64,000 nucleotides of DNA from Paraburkholderia phenazinium. GTDB lineage: Bacteria; Pseudomonadota; Gammaproteobacteria; Burkholderiales; Burkholderiaceae. The stretch spans positions 682,001 through 746,000 of the forward strand of contig NZ_FSRM01000002.1 of NCBI RefSeq assembly GCF_900141745.1, read 5' to 3'. The notes beneath the pieces were generated by a model. It worked only from the letters and a program-made list of their open reading frames with translations. It ran no database searches and was not told where the DNA came from. Positions within the stretch are counted from its first letter, which is position 1. Every line of letters starts with the position of its first letter. This document shows positions 36,634-45,700 of this stretch, one piece after another. The position numbers were made by a program, and so were the translations under genes.

Positions 36634-37458
36634 ATGGGACGCGCGCCACTGAATTCACCCGAGTCGGTTCGCCACGCTGTCCAGCAGCTGCTGGATGCGG
36701 CGGGAACGGGCGTGCCCGTCACGCCCCTGCTGTTCAGACGGCTTGTGTCATCCCGCCGGGTGCGTGAGCAATTGGGCGGCGGCGATCCGGCGTGGATCGG
36801 GCGCCAGATTCGCGCCATTGAGGCCGAGGTAATCAGCCAGTCCACGGCACGCTTCACCGCGACCGGGCTTCCCGAGCCGGTCGCCGACTCGATGCGTGCG
36901 CTGTGGCTGATGGCCCTCGAAGCGGCCCGGGGCGAGCTCACTGATGCGCAGGCGGCCGCCGCGGAAGCGGTTGCCCGCGCCGCCGCCGAACGCGACAACT
37001 CGGCCGCACTGACAGCCATGCTGCGCACCGAGCTCGACGACTGGCAACGGCATGCGCGTGACCGGGACATGCGGATCGGACAGCAGGAGGCGGAACTGGC
37101 CGAGTCACGGCGACAGCTTGCCGAGGAGAAAAACCGGGCGCGACTCGCCGAAACCAGACTCCTTGAGGTGACCCGCGCCCACGACGAGGCGCGCCGTCAA
37201 TATGACGAGGCGCAAGCGGCCGTACAGCGCGAATATGCGGGTCTTGCACGTCAGCTGATGAACGCGACGGATGAGCAGCGCCGGGCGCTGGCAGCAGCGC
37301 AGGCTGCCTTGCAGCCGGAACTGAAGTCATTGCGCCAACGGCTTGCGCAGATGACCGCGAAGTACGAGCAGCTGGATCGGGCGCGCGGGGACCCTGCCGC
37401 CACTCCCGCCCCTGGTGGCGGCCGGCCCGCCGGCACGCGCGATCATCCTGCCGGCTAA
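36634..37458 (+). CDS. KfrA-like coiled-coil DNA-binding protein
   Basis: About 274 residues. The N-terminus SVRHAVQQLLDAAGTGVPVT...FRRLVSSRRVREQLGGG is a KfrA_N-type DNA-binding domain. From about residue 100 to 255 the chain is a long Ala/Glu/Arg coiled coil (AELAESRRQLAEEKNRARLA and similar), and the tail is Pro/Gly-rich. I favour ATG 36634 (MGRAPLNSP). ATG 36583 adds 17 residues and is possible. It precedes a tyrosine recombinase gene by 12 bases, so the two form an operon. TnpT, which helps the TnpS recombinase resolve Tn4651-type cointegrates, is a protein of this general kind, and an accessory role for the recombinase is likely. Confidence 0.75.
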   Translation: MGRAPLNSPESVRHAVQQLLDAAGTGVPVTPLLFRRLVSSRRVREQLGGGDPAWIGRQIRAIEAEVISQSTARFTATGLPEPVADSMRALWLMALEAARGELTDAQAAAAEAVARAAAERDNSAALTAMLRTELDDWQRHARDRDMRIGQQEAELAESRRQLAEEKNRARLAETRLLEVTRAHDEARRQYDEAQAAVQREYAGLARQLMNATDEQRRALAAAQAALQPELKSLRQRLAQMTAKYEQLDRARGDPAATPAPGGGRPAGTRDHPAG

Positions 37459-37470
37459 CGGGAAGACGTG

Positions 37471-39003
37471 ATGCGGCCCTCGGACTACCTGGACCTGTCG
37501 GCAGATCCGCCGTGCCGCCTGCCGGAGGGCATCCCTGCCGCCGTTGAGTATCTGTCCGCTTCCTTGGGCCGGCCCGTCTATCGAACGTGGAGCCCGGCAA
37601 GCCTGCTTGAACGCTACGGTTCCATGCGGGATGCAAAAATCGCCGAGCCTCAAATCTTCGCTCTACTGCTCGCTGGCGGGACCGCCACCCAGTTCTGGGA
37701 CATGGGCCAGACCCGCACGCTGCCGTCGCAGCAGGCACCGCGGGCCGAGGTCGTCGTCGAGCGGCTGCTGCGCGTGCTGCGGGTCAGATTCCGCCCGGCC
37801 CATCTGTCCGTAGAGAGCCATCACGGCAGGAAGGCGGCCGGCGCCGCGGCGCTCCGCCCAGACATGCGACCGGCGGCGCCCGTAGTTGACGCCGAACCCT
37901 GGCTGGCAGGAAGCGGACGGTACTACAACCGTAACCCCTCGGCCAATTCCCTGGGCGCCCTTGACGACGGCGACGCCGTGCGCAGGTTTCTGCAGGAGCG
38001 GGCCAGCCATTCGACTCATACTCATCGCGCCTATACCGAGGAAATCGGCCGCCTGATCCGGTGGTGCAAGGCGAACGGCGTCCCCGGCCCCCTGTCGGAC
38101 CTGACGCGCGAAACGCTGATCGAGTATCGGCAATGGCTTGCCGGGTCTTCACCCCAATCGCCAGAAGCAGGACGCGGACAGGGACGGGGACAGGGCGAAG
38201 CAAGCCAGCGGCGCGCCATGGCGGTCCTGCGGAGCGTGTTCGGCTTCCTGTCTCTCACCGGGTACCTGAGCGCGAACGCGTGCGCAAGACTTGGCGATAC
38301 AGCGGCGGCCCGCGGAGCGTTCCGTCCGGAGCGCATCCTGCCCGAGGCTGCAGTGCAGGCTGTCGATCGCTGGCTGCTCGAACGGATCAGCGATACCGGC
38401 CAACGGATTGACGTCGCGCGCCGCGCGGCAATTGTGGCGATCTATCGCTACTGTGGTGTACGTCTTAATGAGCTCGCGACGCACGACAGCTACCCCCGCC
38501 TCACGGTGGAGGCGAGCGGCTGGACATTGACAGTGCTAGGCAAGCGGCAGAAGAAGCGGTCGATTCCGCTGCCCGACATCTGCACGCGGTTCCTCAGACA
38601 GTATCGCCTTGCATGCGGGCTTACGGCGACACCGGCATCGGGCGAGACCAACCCGCTGATCCAGGGAAAGCGCGGCAGTCTTGGAGCATCGGGGCTCTAC
38701 CGGGAGGTCAAGGCCGCGTTTCAGGAGATGGCTTCAACGATGCCCGCAAGCGATGCAGCTGCCCGTCTGGTTCTCGAAAGCGCCTCCCCCCACTGGCTGC
38801 GACATGCCTTAGGAAAGAGGCTGGTGATCGATAAAAAGGTGCCACTGCCAATGGCGCAGCTTATCCTGGGCCACGAGTCGGTGGTAACAACAGCGGGCTA
38901 TTCGCGCACTAACGTCTCGGAGCTGCGCGAAATCATGCAGAGCAGTTTTACGCTACCGTCTTCAGACGCTCCGCCGCAGACAGATCCGTCACTCACACGT
39001 TAG
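37471..39003 (+). CDS. Tyrosine recombinase/integrase
   Basis: A 510-residue site-specific recombinase. Catalytic residues are in order: Arg331 in YCGVRLNELATHD, Lys in LGKRQKKRSIPLP, His441 and Arg444 in HWLRHALG, His468 in LGHESVVTT and the nucleophile Tyr477 in AGYSRTN. A SAM-like core-binding domain lies around 170-270. About 150 extra N-terminal residues are not part of the usual integrase. The start could be ATG 37471 or the adjoining GTG 37468. It is coupled to the KfrA-like gene and convergent with an XRE regulator gene. It may resolve cointegrates or integrate an element. Its attachment site is not identified. Confidence 0.88.
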   Translation: MRPSDYLDLSADPPCRLPEGIPAAVEYLSASLGRPVYRTWSPASLLERYGSMRDAKIAEPQIFALLLAGGTATQFWDMGQTRTLPSQQAPRAEVVVERLLRVLRVRFRPAHLSVESHHGRKAAGAAALRPDMRPAAPVVDAEPWLAGSGRYYNRNPSANSLGALDDGDAVRRFLQERASHSTHTHRAYTEEIGRLIRWCKANGVPGPLSDLTRETLIEYRQWLAGSSPQSPEAGRGQGRGQGEASQRRAMAVLRSVFGFLSLTGYLSANACARLGDTAAARGAFRPERILPEAAVQAVDRWLLERISDTGQRIDVARRAAIVAIYRYCGVRLNELATHDSYPRLTVEASGWTLTVLGKRQKKRSIPLPDICTRFLRQYRLACGLTATPASGETNPLIQGKRGSLGASGLYREVKAAFQEMASTMPASDAAARLVLESASPHWLRHALGKRLVIDKKVPLPMAQLILGHESVVTTAGYSRTNVSELREIMQSSFTLPSSDAPPQTDPSLTR

Positions 39004-39063
39004 CAGGATTGAACAGCCGGCCGACCGCTTTCACGGTGAAAAGCCGGATACGGAGGCGCCTCT

Positions 39064-39312
39064 TCACTTTGCGCGTTGACGTGGCGGTGGGGCAGACAGG
39101 AGTTCGCAGACGTCCTTCCCCAGTGCAGTGGCAAGTGCTGCAATGACGAGCAGCGAAGGATTTCCAAGCGATCGCTCGATCTGACTCACATAGGTACGAT
39201 CCAGCTCGGCCTCAAAGCTTAGACGCTCCTGCGAAAGCGCATGCTCCCGCCGGAACTTTTTCAGATTGGTCGCGAGATGCTGTCGTAGCGTCTCATAGTC
39301 GCGTTGCTTCAT
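39064..39312 (-). CDS. XRE-family helix-turn-helix regulator
   Basis: An 82-residue single-domain DNA-binding protein. The HTH_3 fold is clear: LKKFRREHALSQERLSFEAELDRTYVSQIERSLGNPSLLVIAALATAL. The RTYVSQIERG-like segment is the recognition helix. It is convergent with the recombinase gene and divergent from a 148-residue hypothetical gene, which it may control. Small regulators of this type are common in mobile elements. Confidence 0.85.
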   Translation of the reverse strand: MKQRDYETLRQHLATNLKKFRREHALSQERLSFEAELDRTYVSQIERSLGNPSLLVIAALATALGKDVCELLSAPPPRQRAK

Positions 39313-39388
39313 TCCTTGAAGCGTGCCGACGTTGAGATTGCTGGTCCACGGGATATAATCTACAAATTGATTTTATTGTGAGCTGAAG

Positions 39389-39835
39389 ATGTTGTTGACC
39401 CATGCCCAGTGGGCCGAATCAAACCCCACCAAACAAAGGCTTTCCGCGCCCCACCGGCCCTGGCGGTGTGTTGGCATTTCGGCCGAGTCGCCGGTCTTTC
39501 TGGTCGACCTGTTCTGGGGACCTGAGAACATGGATGAAGCGATTCGAAGTGTGCTGGTATCTTCGCCCGAAGAACTCATTGAAATCGTGTCTGAATTCGG
39601 CGTGGATCGCTGCCGCGTGTTTCATCTGGGGCTTGCCAATGGTCGTCGAGACGAGCAGCCCGCGTTAACTGCAGTCATGGCGTTGCGGAGCCATCGGGAA
39701 CCTGACAACCCGATGAAATCGTATGTCTATGCAGATGCGCAAGGAGGCCAGCACGCGTGCTTTTCCTGGTCGCCCCTCGCGGATGAGACTTCGGTGTGGG
39801 AAGAGGAACTTGTACTTAACACCCGTGCGTTGTGA
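39389..39835 (+). CDS. Hypothetical protein, 148 residues
   Basis: I do not recognise the family. It appears soluble and acidic, with sequences such as VFLVDLFWGPENMDEAIRSV and DRCRVFHLGLANGRRDEQPA. A purine-rich ribosome site (GAGCTGAAG) precedes the ATG. It is divergent from the XRE gene with a 76-base AT-rich gap, so the two may share regulation. Codon use is like that of neighbours. Confidence 0.55.
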   Translation: MLLTHAQWAESNPTKQRLSAPHRPWRCVGISAESPVFLVDLFWGPENMDEAIRSVLVSSPEELIEIVSEFGVDRCRVFHLGLANGRRDEQPALTAVMALRSHREPDNPMKSYVYADAQGGQHACFSWSPLADETSVWEEELVLNTRAL

Positions 39836-40075
39836 CGCCTGACCAGACCAGCCTGTTATCGCGGAAGCAGCCCTGCCACAATACCGAAATGCATGGAGGT
39901 GGGGGGCTCTCAACAGCCGGCGGTAAATATAGGCGAGACGCATGTCACGTAGTCGTGTGCAAACCGGGCGCGAATGATCATGGTTCTGATATGTTGCCTC
40001 CGCTGGCCGTTTGACGGGCCGCTGTCGTCGCCTGACACCCGCAGTCGTTGCGTTGGCCTGACACAAGGTCCGTCC

Positions 40076-40510
40076 TTACCAGCACTCATTGGGCTCGCCG
40101 AACTCACGCCTTGCGGCGTCCAGAACTCGCTGCGGCTCAATTACAAAAACGTGGGCCGGGGTTTCACCGTTGAGCAGTGCATGTGGCGAGTAGAGCCAGA
40201 ATACACGTCGCCACCCGCCACGATCCTCCTCGTCACTGGGCAGCAGCTTCAGCAAATCCGAAACCTCGGTGCGCAACGCGCCGTAAGAATTGAACTGAAA
40301 GTCTGGATAGCGGTAAGCGCGCTCGGGCGCTGACCACACCCCCAACATTGCTCCGCTCGAGCGTAGATGCCCGAGGTACTGATCAGGGTTGCTCCCGGGC
40401 TGGATGCCCGCACTTTCAGCCACGCGTTTGGCGTCCGGCCAGTCCTTCGCGAGAAGTTCGTCACGGAAGTTAATGGATACCCGGCGGCTTTCATCTCTAT
40501 CTGATTCCAT
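40076..40510 (-). CDS. Orphan ParS/MbcA/Xre antitoxin-like protein
   Basis: 144 residues. The N-terminal part, INFRDELLAKDWPDAKRVAESAG, then SNPDQYLGHLRSSGAMLGVW, looks like a small DNA-binding module. The C-terminal part RVFWLYSPHALLNGETPAHVFVIEPQRVLDAARREF resembles the toxin-binding domain of the MbcA/ParS/Xre antitoxins (a conserved G-x-T-P motif). No RES-domain toxin gene is adjacent, so it is either an orphan or a relative with another role. The family assignment is moderate. Confidence 0.5.
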   Translation of the reverse strand: MESDRDESRRVSINFRDELLAKDWPDAKRVAESAGIQPGSNPDQYLGHLRSSGAMLGVWSAPERAYRYPDFQFNSYGALRTEVSDLLKLLPSDEEDRGGWRRVFWLYSPHALLNGETPAHVFVIEPQRVLDAARREFGEPNECW

Positions 40511-40528
40511 TTCTTCGGAGGTCCTAGG

Positions 40529-40726
40529 CTATCGGCGGGTCTTGAATGTTGATTTCACGATAAGGCGAGGGTTGACAAAAGACCGCGGGTTTTCGGAACT
40601 TTGCGGACTGTTTTCAGCATTGTCCATCCACTCGCAAAAAACTCCATGTCGGCCATCACCGAAGATTCGCAGATCCTTGACGGTGTACCGTGCTTTACCG
40701 GTACCCGGGTAGCGGCCCATTAACAT
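40529..40726 (-). CDS. Small hypothetical protein, possibly YodC-like
   Basis: 65 residues from ATG 40726: MLMGRYPGTGKARYTVKDLR, then GDGRHGVFCEWMDNAENSPQ. The VxCxWxD arrangement after a short basic beta-rich segment slightly recalls DUF2158 (YodC) proteins, but the N-terminal SGGP-type motif is changed. There is no strong ribosome site. It may be real or a remnant. Confidence 0.3.
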   Translation of the reverse strand: MLMGRYPGTGKARYTVKDLRIFGDGRHGVFCEWMDNAENSPQSSENPRSFVNPRLIVKSTFKTRR

Positions 40727-40896
40727 CGGCAGATTACGACATTGCAGGGCACATTCCCCGAATCGCGAAGGACCGTGTGGGGCGCGGAACGAGCCGTCCG
40801 CCACACGAAAATGGACAGCGCCTCGATCGGCCAAGCCGGGTTGTGGCGAGTGCGGCTAAACTATTAACTACCCAGTAGCCTTAGAACGGTGCGCTC

Positions 40897-41151
40897 ATGG
40901 ATATTGAGAAGATCGCCAAAGCCATCGAGGCCGACCCCGGCCGGCACATTGTGACCATAGCCGTCTCGACCCGCGCCGAGGTATCGAAGCGGTTCGTCCG
41001 CGCCATGAACGGCGAGTCGCAGGGAGCATGGGTCTCGTTTGAGAGCGAAGCCGCGGCGCGAAAGGCACCCGGGCCAGACTCGGCCGCGCCGGAGGTAATC
41101 GAACGCGCCCGGCAACTCCTCGCGCAAGGCGGCAGGAATGAACACCAGTAA
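40897..41151 (+). CDS. Small hypothetical protein, 84 residues
   Basis: Starts MDIEKIAKAIEADPGRHI, a beginning that I recall from small Burkholderia plasmid- or element-borne proteins next to antitoxin genes. The middle (VSKRFVRAMNGESQGAWVSF) and the C-terminal helix (EVIERARQLLAQGGRNE) are not diagnostic. The ribosome site is weak. It overlaps the start of a broken DUF1778-like gene by 14 bases, which suggests an old antitoxin-type operon. Confidence 0.45.
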   Translation: MDIEKIAKAIEADPGRHIVTIAVSTRAEVSKRFVRAMNGESQGAWVSFESEAAARKAPGPDSAAPEVIERARQLLAQGGRNEHQ

Positions 41152-41338
41152 AGCTCTACCCTCGACCGCGGCGGCCGACGCCGCCGAGCAACTGCCCGAC
41201 CGGCTCCCAGCGCTCGATACGACGTAAGTCGTTCGCCTGTCAGTGGCCGGCCAGCAACGTCTGGCCGAAACCCTGTCGTTGCCGCGGGAACCGGTACCCG
41301 CGCTGAAGCGTGCCATCGCCCGTCACGACTGGCTGTAG
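41138..41338 (+). pseudogene. DUF1778 (TacA-type) antitoxin gene with in-frame stop
   Basis: One frame runs from ATG 41138 through 29 codons to TAA, then goes on in the same frame VVRLSVAGQQRLAETLSLP and PALKRAIARHDWL to TAG 41338. The second half matches the end of DUF1778 antitoxins (LS..qrrlaeaLlnPpePnaALrrA). The N-terminal ribbon-helix-helix is not present in usual form. So this is a decayed antitoxin, and no GNAT toxin gene follows it. Confidence 0.5.
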
Positions 41339-41539
41339 CGTGATGAACGACGGCAGAGCCATCTCGGAATCACCTGTTTGTTTCGCGCCTACTCTAATAA
41401 CTCCTTCTATCAAAGTAGCGGTCAATGCGCAGGTTACAGGTACTGGGCGCGCAGTGACCAGACGCGGCTGTCACAGCCATCCCGCAGAGGAAAGTCACGG
41501 CTTGAGCGTAAGTCTTCAACTGACATGGAACAACGAACC

Positions 41540-42562
41540 ATGATGAAGGCATTCGTCATCGACCGATATGGACGCAAGAGTGACGTACGCGCCGGCGATA
41601 TGCCGGTTCCTGACCTGAATGAGGACGACGTGCTGGCCCAGATTCACGCCGCGGGCGTGAACCCGCTCGATTCAAAGATCAGGGACGGCGAGTTCAAGCT
41701 GATTTTGCCATATCGCTTGCCGCTGATTTTGGGCAACGACCTAGCTGGGGTCGTTGTCCGCGTCGGATCGCGCGTGCGGCGACTCAAGCCGGGCGATGAG
41801 GTGTATGCGCGACCGCCCAAAGATCGGATCGGTACTTTCGCGGAATTTATCGCGATTGAGGAAGTGGCTGTGGCGTTCAAGCCCAAGGCGCTCACGATGG
41901 AAGAAGCGGCTTCCATTCCGTTGGTGGCTTTGACAGCCTGGCAGGCGCTGGTCGAGAAAGGTCAACTGAAGAAAGGACAAAAGGTATTGATACACGCCGG
42001 CTCGGGTGGTGTTGGCACCTTTGCCATTCAACTGGCCAAGCATCTGGGAGCGATCGTCGCGACGACAGCGAGCGCCGCGAATGCCGGATTGATGAAGCAA
42101 CTTGGCGCTGATATCGTCATCGATTACAAGAAAGATGACTTTGCCGCCGTGCTGAATGACTGCGATGTGGTGCTAGATACGCAAGGCGGAAATACGCTCG
42201 AAAGATCGCTGCGCGTTCTCAAAACGGAGGGCAAGCTCATCGGGATCGCCGGCCCACCCGATCCCGATTTTGCTAAACAGATGGGGGCCTCCCTGTTCCT
42301 AAACACGGTGATGCGCTTTCTAAGTTATCCCATTCGAAGGGCGGCGAAACGTCGCAACGTCACTTATTCATTCCTGTTTATGCGTGCCGATGGTGACCAA
42401 CTAGGCCAGATCGCTACGCTCATTGACGCACGTGCTATCAGGCCAGTGATCGATCGAATTTTTCCGTTTAACTCAACACGAGAAGCCTTGGCTTTTGTCG
42501 AAGCGGGACGTTCAAAGGGTAAAGTCGTCATCAAGATCCGATGGAGAGAGATATCTATTTGA
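41540..42562 (+). CDS. NADP-dependent MDR-family oxidoreductase (quinone oxidoreductase-like)
   Basis: A 340-residue medium-chain dehydrogenase/reductase without the structural zinc cysteines. The N-terminal GroES-like domain has GVNPLDSKIRDGEFK and LGNDLAGVVVRVG, and the Rossmann domain has VLIHAGSGGVGTFAIQLAKHLGAIVATTAS. It would reduce quinones, enals or similar substrates with NADPH. Start at 41540 (MMKAF) is preferred. ATG 41525 adds five residues, and the open frame back to 41378 is not family-like. Neighbours do not indicate a pathway. Confidence 0.88.
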   Translation: MMKAFVIDRYGRKSDVRAGDMPVPDLNEDDVLAQIHAAGVNPLDSKIRDGEFKLILPYRLPLILGNDLAGVVVRVGSRVRRLKPGDEVYARPPKDRIGTFAEFIAIEEVAVAFKPKALTMEEAASIPLVALTAWQALVEKGQLKKGQKVLIHAGSGGVGTFAIQLAKHLGAIVATTASAANAGLMKQLGADIVIDYKKDDFAAVLNDCDVVLDTQGGNTLERSLRVLKTEGKLIGIAGPPDPDFAKQMGASLFLNTVMRFLSYPIRRAAKRRNVTYSFLFMRADGDQLGQIATLIDARAIRPVIDRIFPFNSTREALAFVEAGRSKGKVVIKIRWREISI

Positions 42563-42769
42563 TTTCTCGCAGACCTAACGGCACATGCTCGACGTGAGTT
42601 TTTTGGGCCGCTGCATGCCAACGTCCGTTGTCAGCGTGGAGCCGACTTTCAAACGTCTTCAGAAGAATCAAAAGGAACGACGGCTCTTGGCCGAAGCCGG
42701 GCCGACGGCGAATTTCCACGACCCAAAAGAGCCGTTTGACGCATTTCGCTGAGCGTCTTATACCCGGCC

Positions 42770-45700
42770 CTAACCGGCCGCTTGCGCCGCAAACAACCGG
42801 ATCAATGTCTGAGGGTCTACTGGTTTCGTCAGATGATGGTCGAAGCCCGCCTCCGCCGAGCGGATACGATCCGTAGGCAGCCCAAAGCCGGTGACCGCCA
42901 CAAGCATCGCGCTCAGTCCAATCTCGGATTTACGCAGTGTTCTTGCCACCTCGTATCCGTCCATATCCGGCAGCCCGATGTCCAGCAGCACGACGTCTGG
43001 ACGAAAGACTGCGGACGCTGCAATTCCCGACGTGCCGTCGAGACGCGTTTCTACTTGGTGGCCTTCAATTACGAGCAGCATTGCCAGGGCTTCCGCCGCG
43101 TCAGCATTGTCATCGATGATGAGTATCCGCTTTGGAGGGACCAGCGCCGCCTGCGCCCGTGCATCCTCCTGCTCCGCGGCCCCGGAACCCGAATCCAGCG
43201 GAAGATCCACTACAAATTCGCTGCCGCTCTTGCCATCGCTGATTGCCCTGACGGAACCGCCGTGCAGCTCGATCAGGCGCCGAACCACGGACAGACCCAC
43301 ACCAAGTCCAGCGTGGATTGGGTTACTCGCCGGTGCCCCCTGGACGAACATGTCAAAGAGGCTTCCTAACGTTTTGGGCGGAATCCCCCGCCCGTTATCC
43401 TTGATGCTTAATCGAAGCCGCTGGCCCACTCTGACGGCCTGAATTTTTATCTTGCCGCCGGGCGCCGTAAACTTTGCGGCATTGATGACAATATTTTCAA
43501 GGACCTGCGACAGGCGGGTGGGGTCCGCGTATAAAGTTATAGGCTCGTCTGGAAGAGAAACGGAAAGCGTGTGATGGCGCTCGTCGATGATCGGCTGGCA
43601 AACCTCGATGGCGCTCTGGATGACCGTCCCCAATGATACGTTCTTGCGATGCAGTTCGATACTGCCACTTGTTATCCGCGAGAGGTCGAGCATATCGTTC
43701 ACGAGCTGCATCATCGCGCGACCCTGCCTCTGTATCACCCCGCCTGCCCATGCTTTCTGGGTCGCCGCGGCAGTATCTGAGGCAAGCAGTTCCCCGGCGG
43801 AACAAAGCGCCGCGAGCGGATTGCGCAGCTCGTGACCCAGTACCGCGAGAAACTCGTTTTTCCGCCGGTCCGCCTGCGCCAACCGTTCGGCCCGCTCGCG
43901 AAGGAATGCATTGCTCACACTGCGGTCGGTGAGATCACGCTCGGTGGTGGCGACCGCAACTGCATTACCCGCGTCGTTCGACAGGATCGACATAGTAAGC
44001 CAGATGTTGATAATCTCGCCATCTCTCCTGATCCGCTGGGTTTCGCAGGAATGTAACGCTTCGTTGTTCTGTGTCTGCTCGATAAAATCGAGATGATCCG
44101 GTCTCGCACCGTTCGGCATCAGATCGGACACATTCATGTTCAGCGCTTCGGATTCGCTATAGCCATACATGCCGGCGGCTGCCCGGTTCCATGCGAGGAA
44201 GCGGCCGCTGAGGTCAACTACGGTTACCGCATCATTTGAACCGTCAACGACGGCGGCAAGCCTGCGCGATCGCTCGTCGGCTTGCTTCGCATGGGTGATG
44301 TCGGTCCAGGTGACGACCGCACCTGCGGCCATGTTGCCTGGGTCGCTAGAAAAAGGGGTAACGCGCCGGACATACCATTCTCCGGTCGCTGTTTCAATAT
44401 CCATGGTGGCTTGCTTCCTCAGGCCCGAAAGCACTCCATCCATATCCCGCGCCAATCCATCACCGAGAGGAGCACCGAGCAATTCCTTGATCGGATGCCC
44501 CACGTCCGCCGACGCAAGCCCCAGCATCCTGCCGGCACTGGGTGTAAATCGCCTGATCTGCCCTTGCTGATCGAGGAGCACCGTCGCGATCTCCATGCTG
44601 GCGAGGAGATTGGTGACATCGCCGGCCATCGCTGCCAGTTGCTCGACCTTGTGTTCGAGTTGCGAATTCAACAGACTCAGCTGCTCGTTGACTGCCTGCA
44701 ACTCTTCTTTCGACGTTTCAAGTTCCTCATTGGCCGAGCGCAATTCCTCGTTCATGGAGAGAATCTCTTCGTTCGACACGCGCAGCTCGCTATTACTTTC
44801 TTCCAGCTCCTCGATCGTGTCGCCGAGCTCCGCCTGGGTCGTGCGAAGCTCGTTCTCGATATGCCACAGATCCGAGTCGGCGCCAAGCGCTACCGACGCC
44901 TCCAGGCGGTCTATCGTCTGTAATCTGGCGAAAATAACAAGGAACGCGGTACCCGAACTGGCAGTATCGAAGGGACGCGTCACAGTGATTTTTATGGGCG
45001 GGGCCTTGGCGCCTGATACGACTTCACTCACGGGAGCACTGGCCGGGTTTTGCATGGCCCGGCGTAACAGGATTCGCAACTTCAGACGCAATGCCTCGCG
45101 CGTCATGTCCAGGATGTTGCCGGTCGGCTCGCCCGCTGGTTGCGCCAGGTATTCGTCCGCGGTGCCGCTCACGTAGAGGATCTGGTGTGCGGAATTGACC
45201 AGTACAGAAGCGGCGTGTTGCTCGCCCAGCAGAGTCGCATTCACCAGTTCCGCATAGCCCTTGTTCCGTGCTCCCACGCGGGTCGCCGGCGGAAACTCCT
45301 CGCGCCGGACCGCCCTCGCGGAAAAACGGTAGCCAGAAATACCCGGTGCTGGTGTCGGACTGCGCTGGTAGATCCGCCATGCTTTGGACACCTCCTCGAA
45401 ATGAGTCGAATCCGGATCAGTACTTTCCGAGCGTCCGAGAAACAGGAACCGCTTTGGGTTGAGTGCGAAATGAAACAGTTCGAAAACACGCTGCTGGGCT
45501 TCGGGCTCCAGGTAAATGAGCAGGTTGCGGCAACTGACGAGATCCACACGGGAAAAAGGCGGGTCGGCGATCAGGTTCTGCGGGGTGAACAGGACCCTCT
45601 CGCGGAGGTCCTGACGGATCTGGAAGCCACCGTCGTGCGCATGAAAAAAACGTTCGAGCCGAGTGTCGCCGATGGGCAATGCTACCCCCGGCGGATAGAT

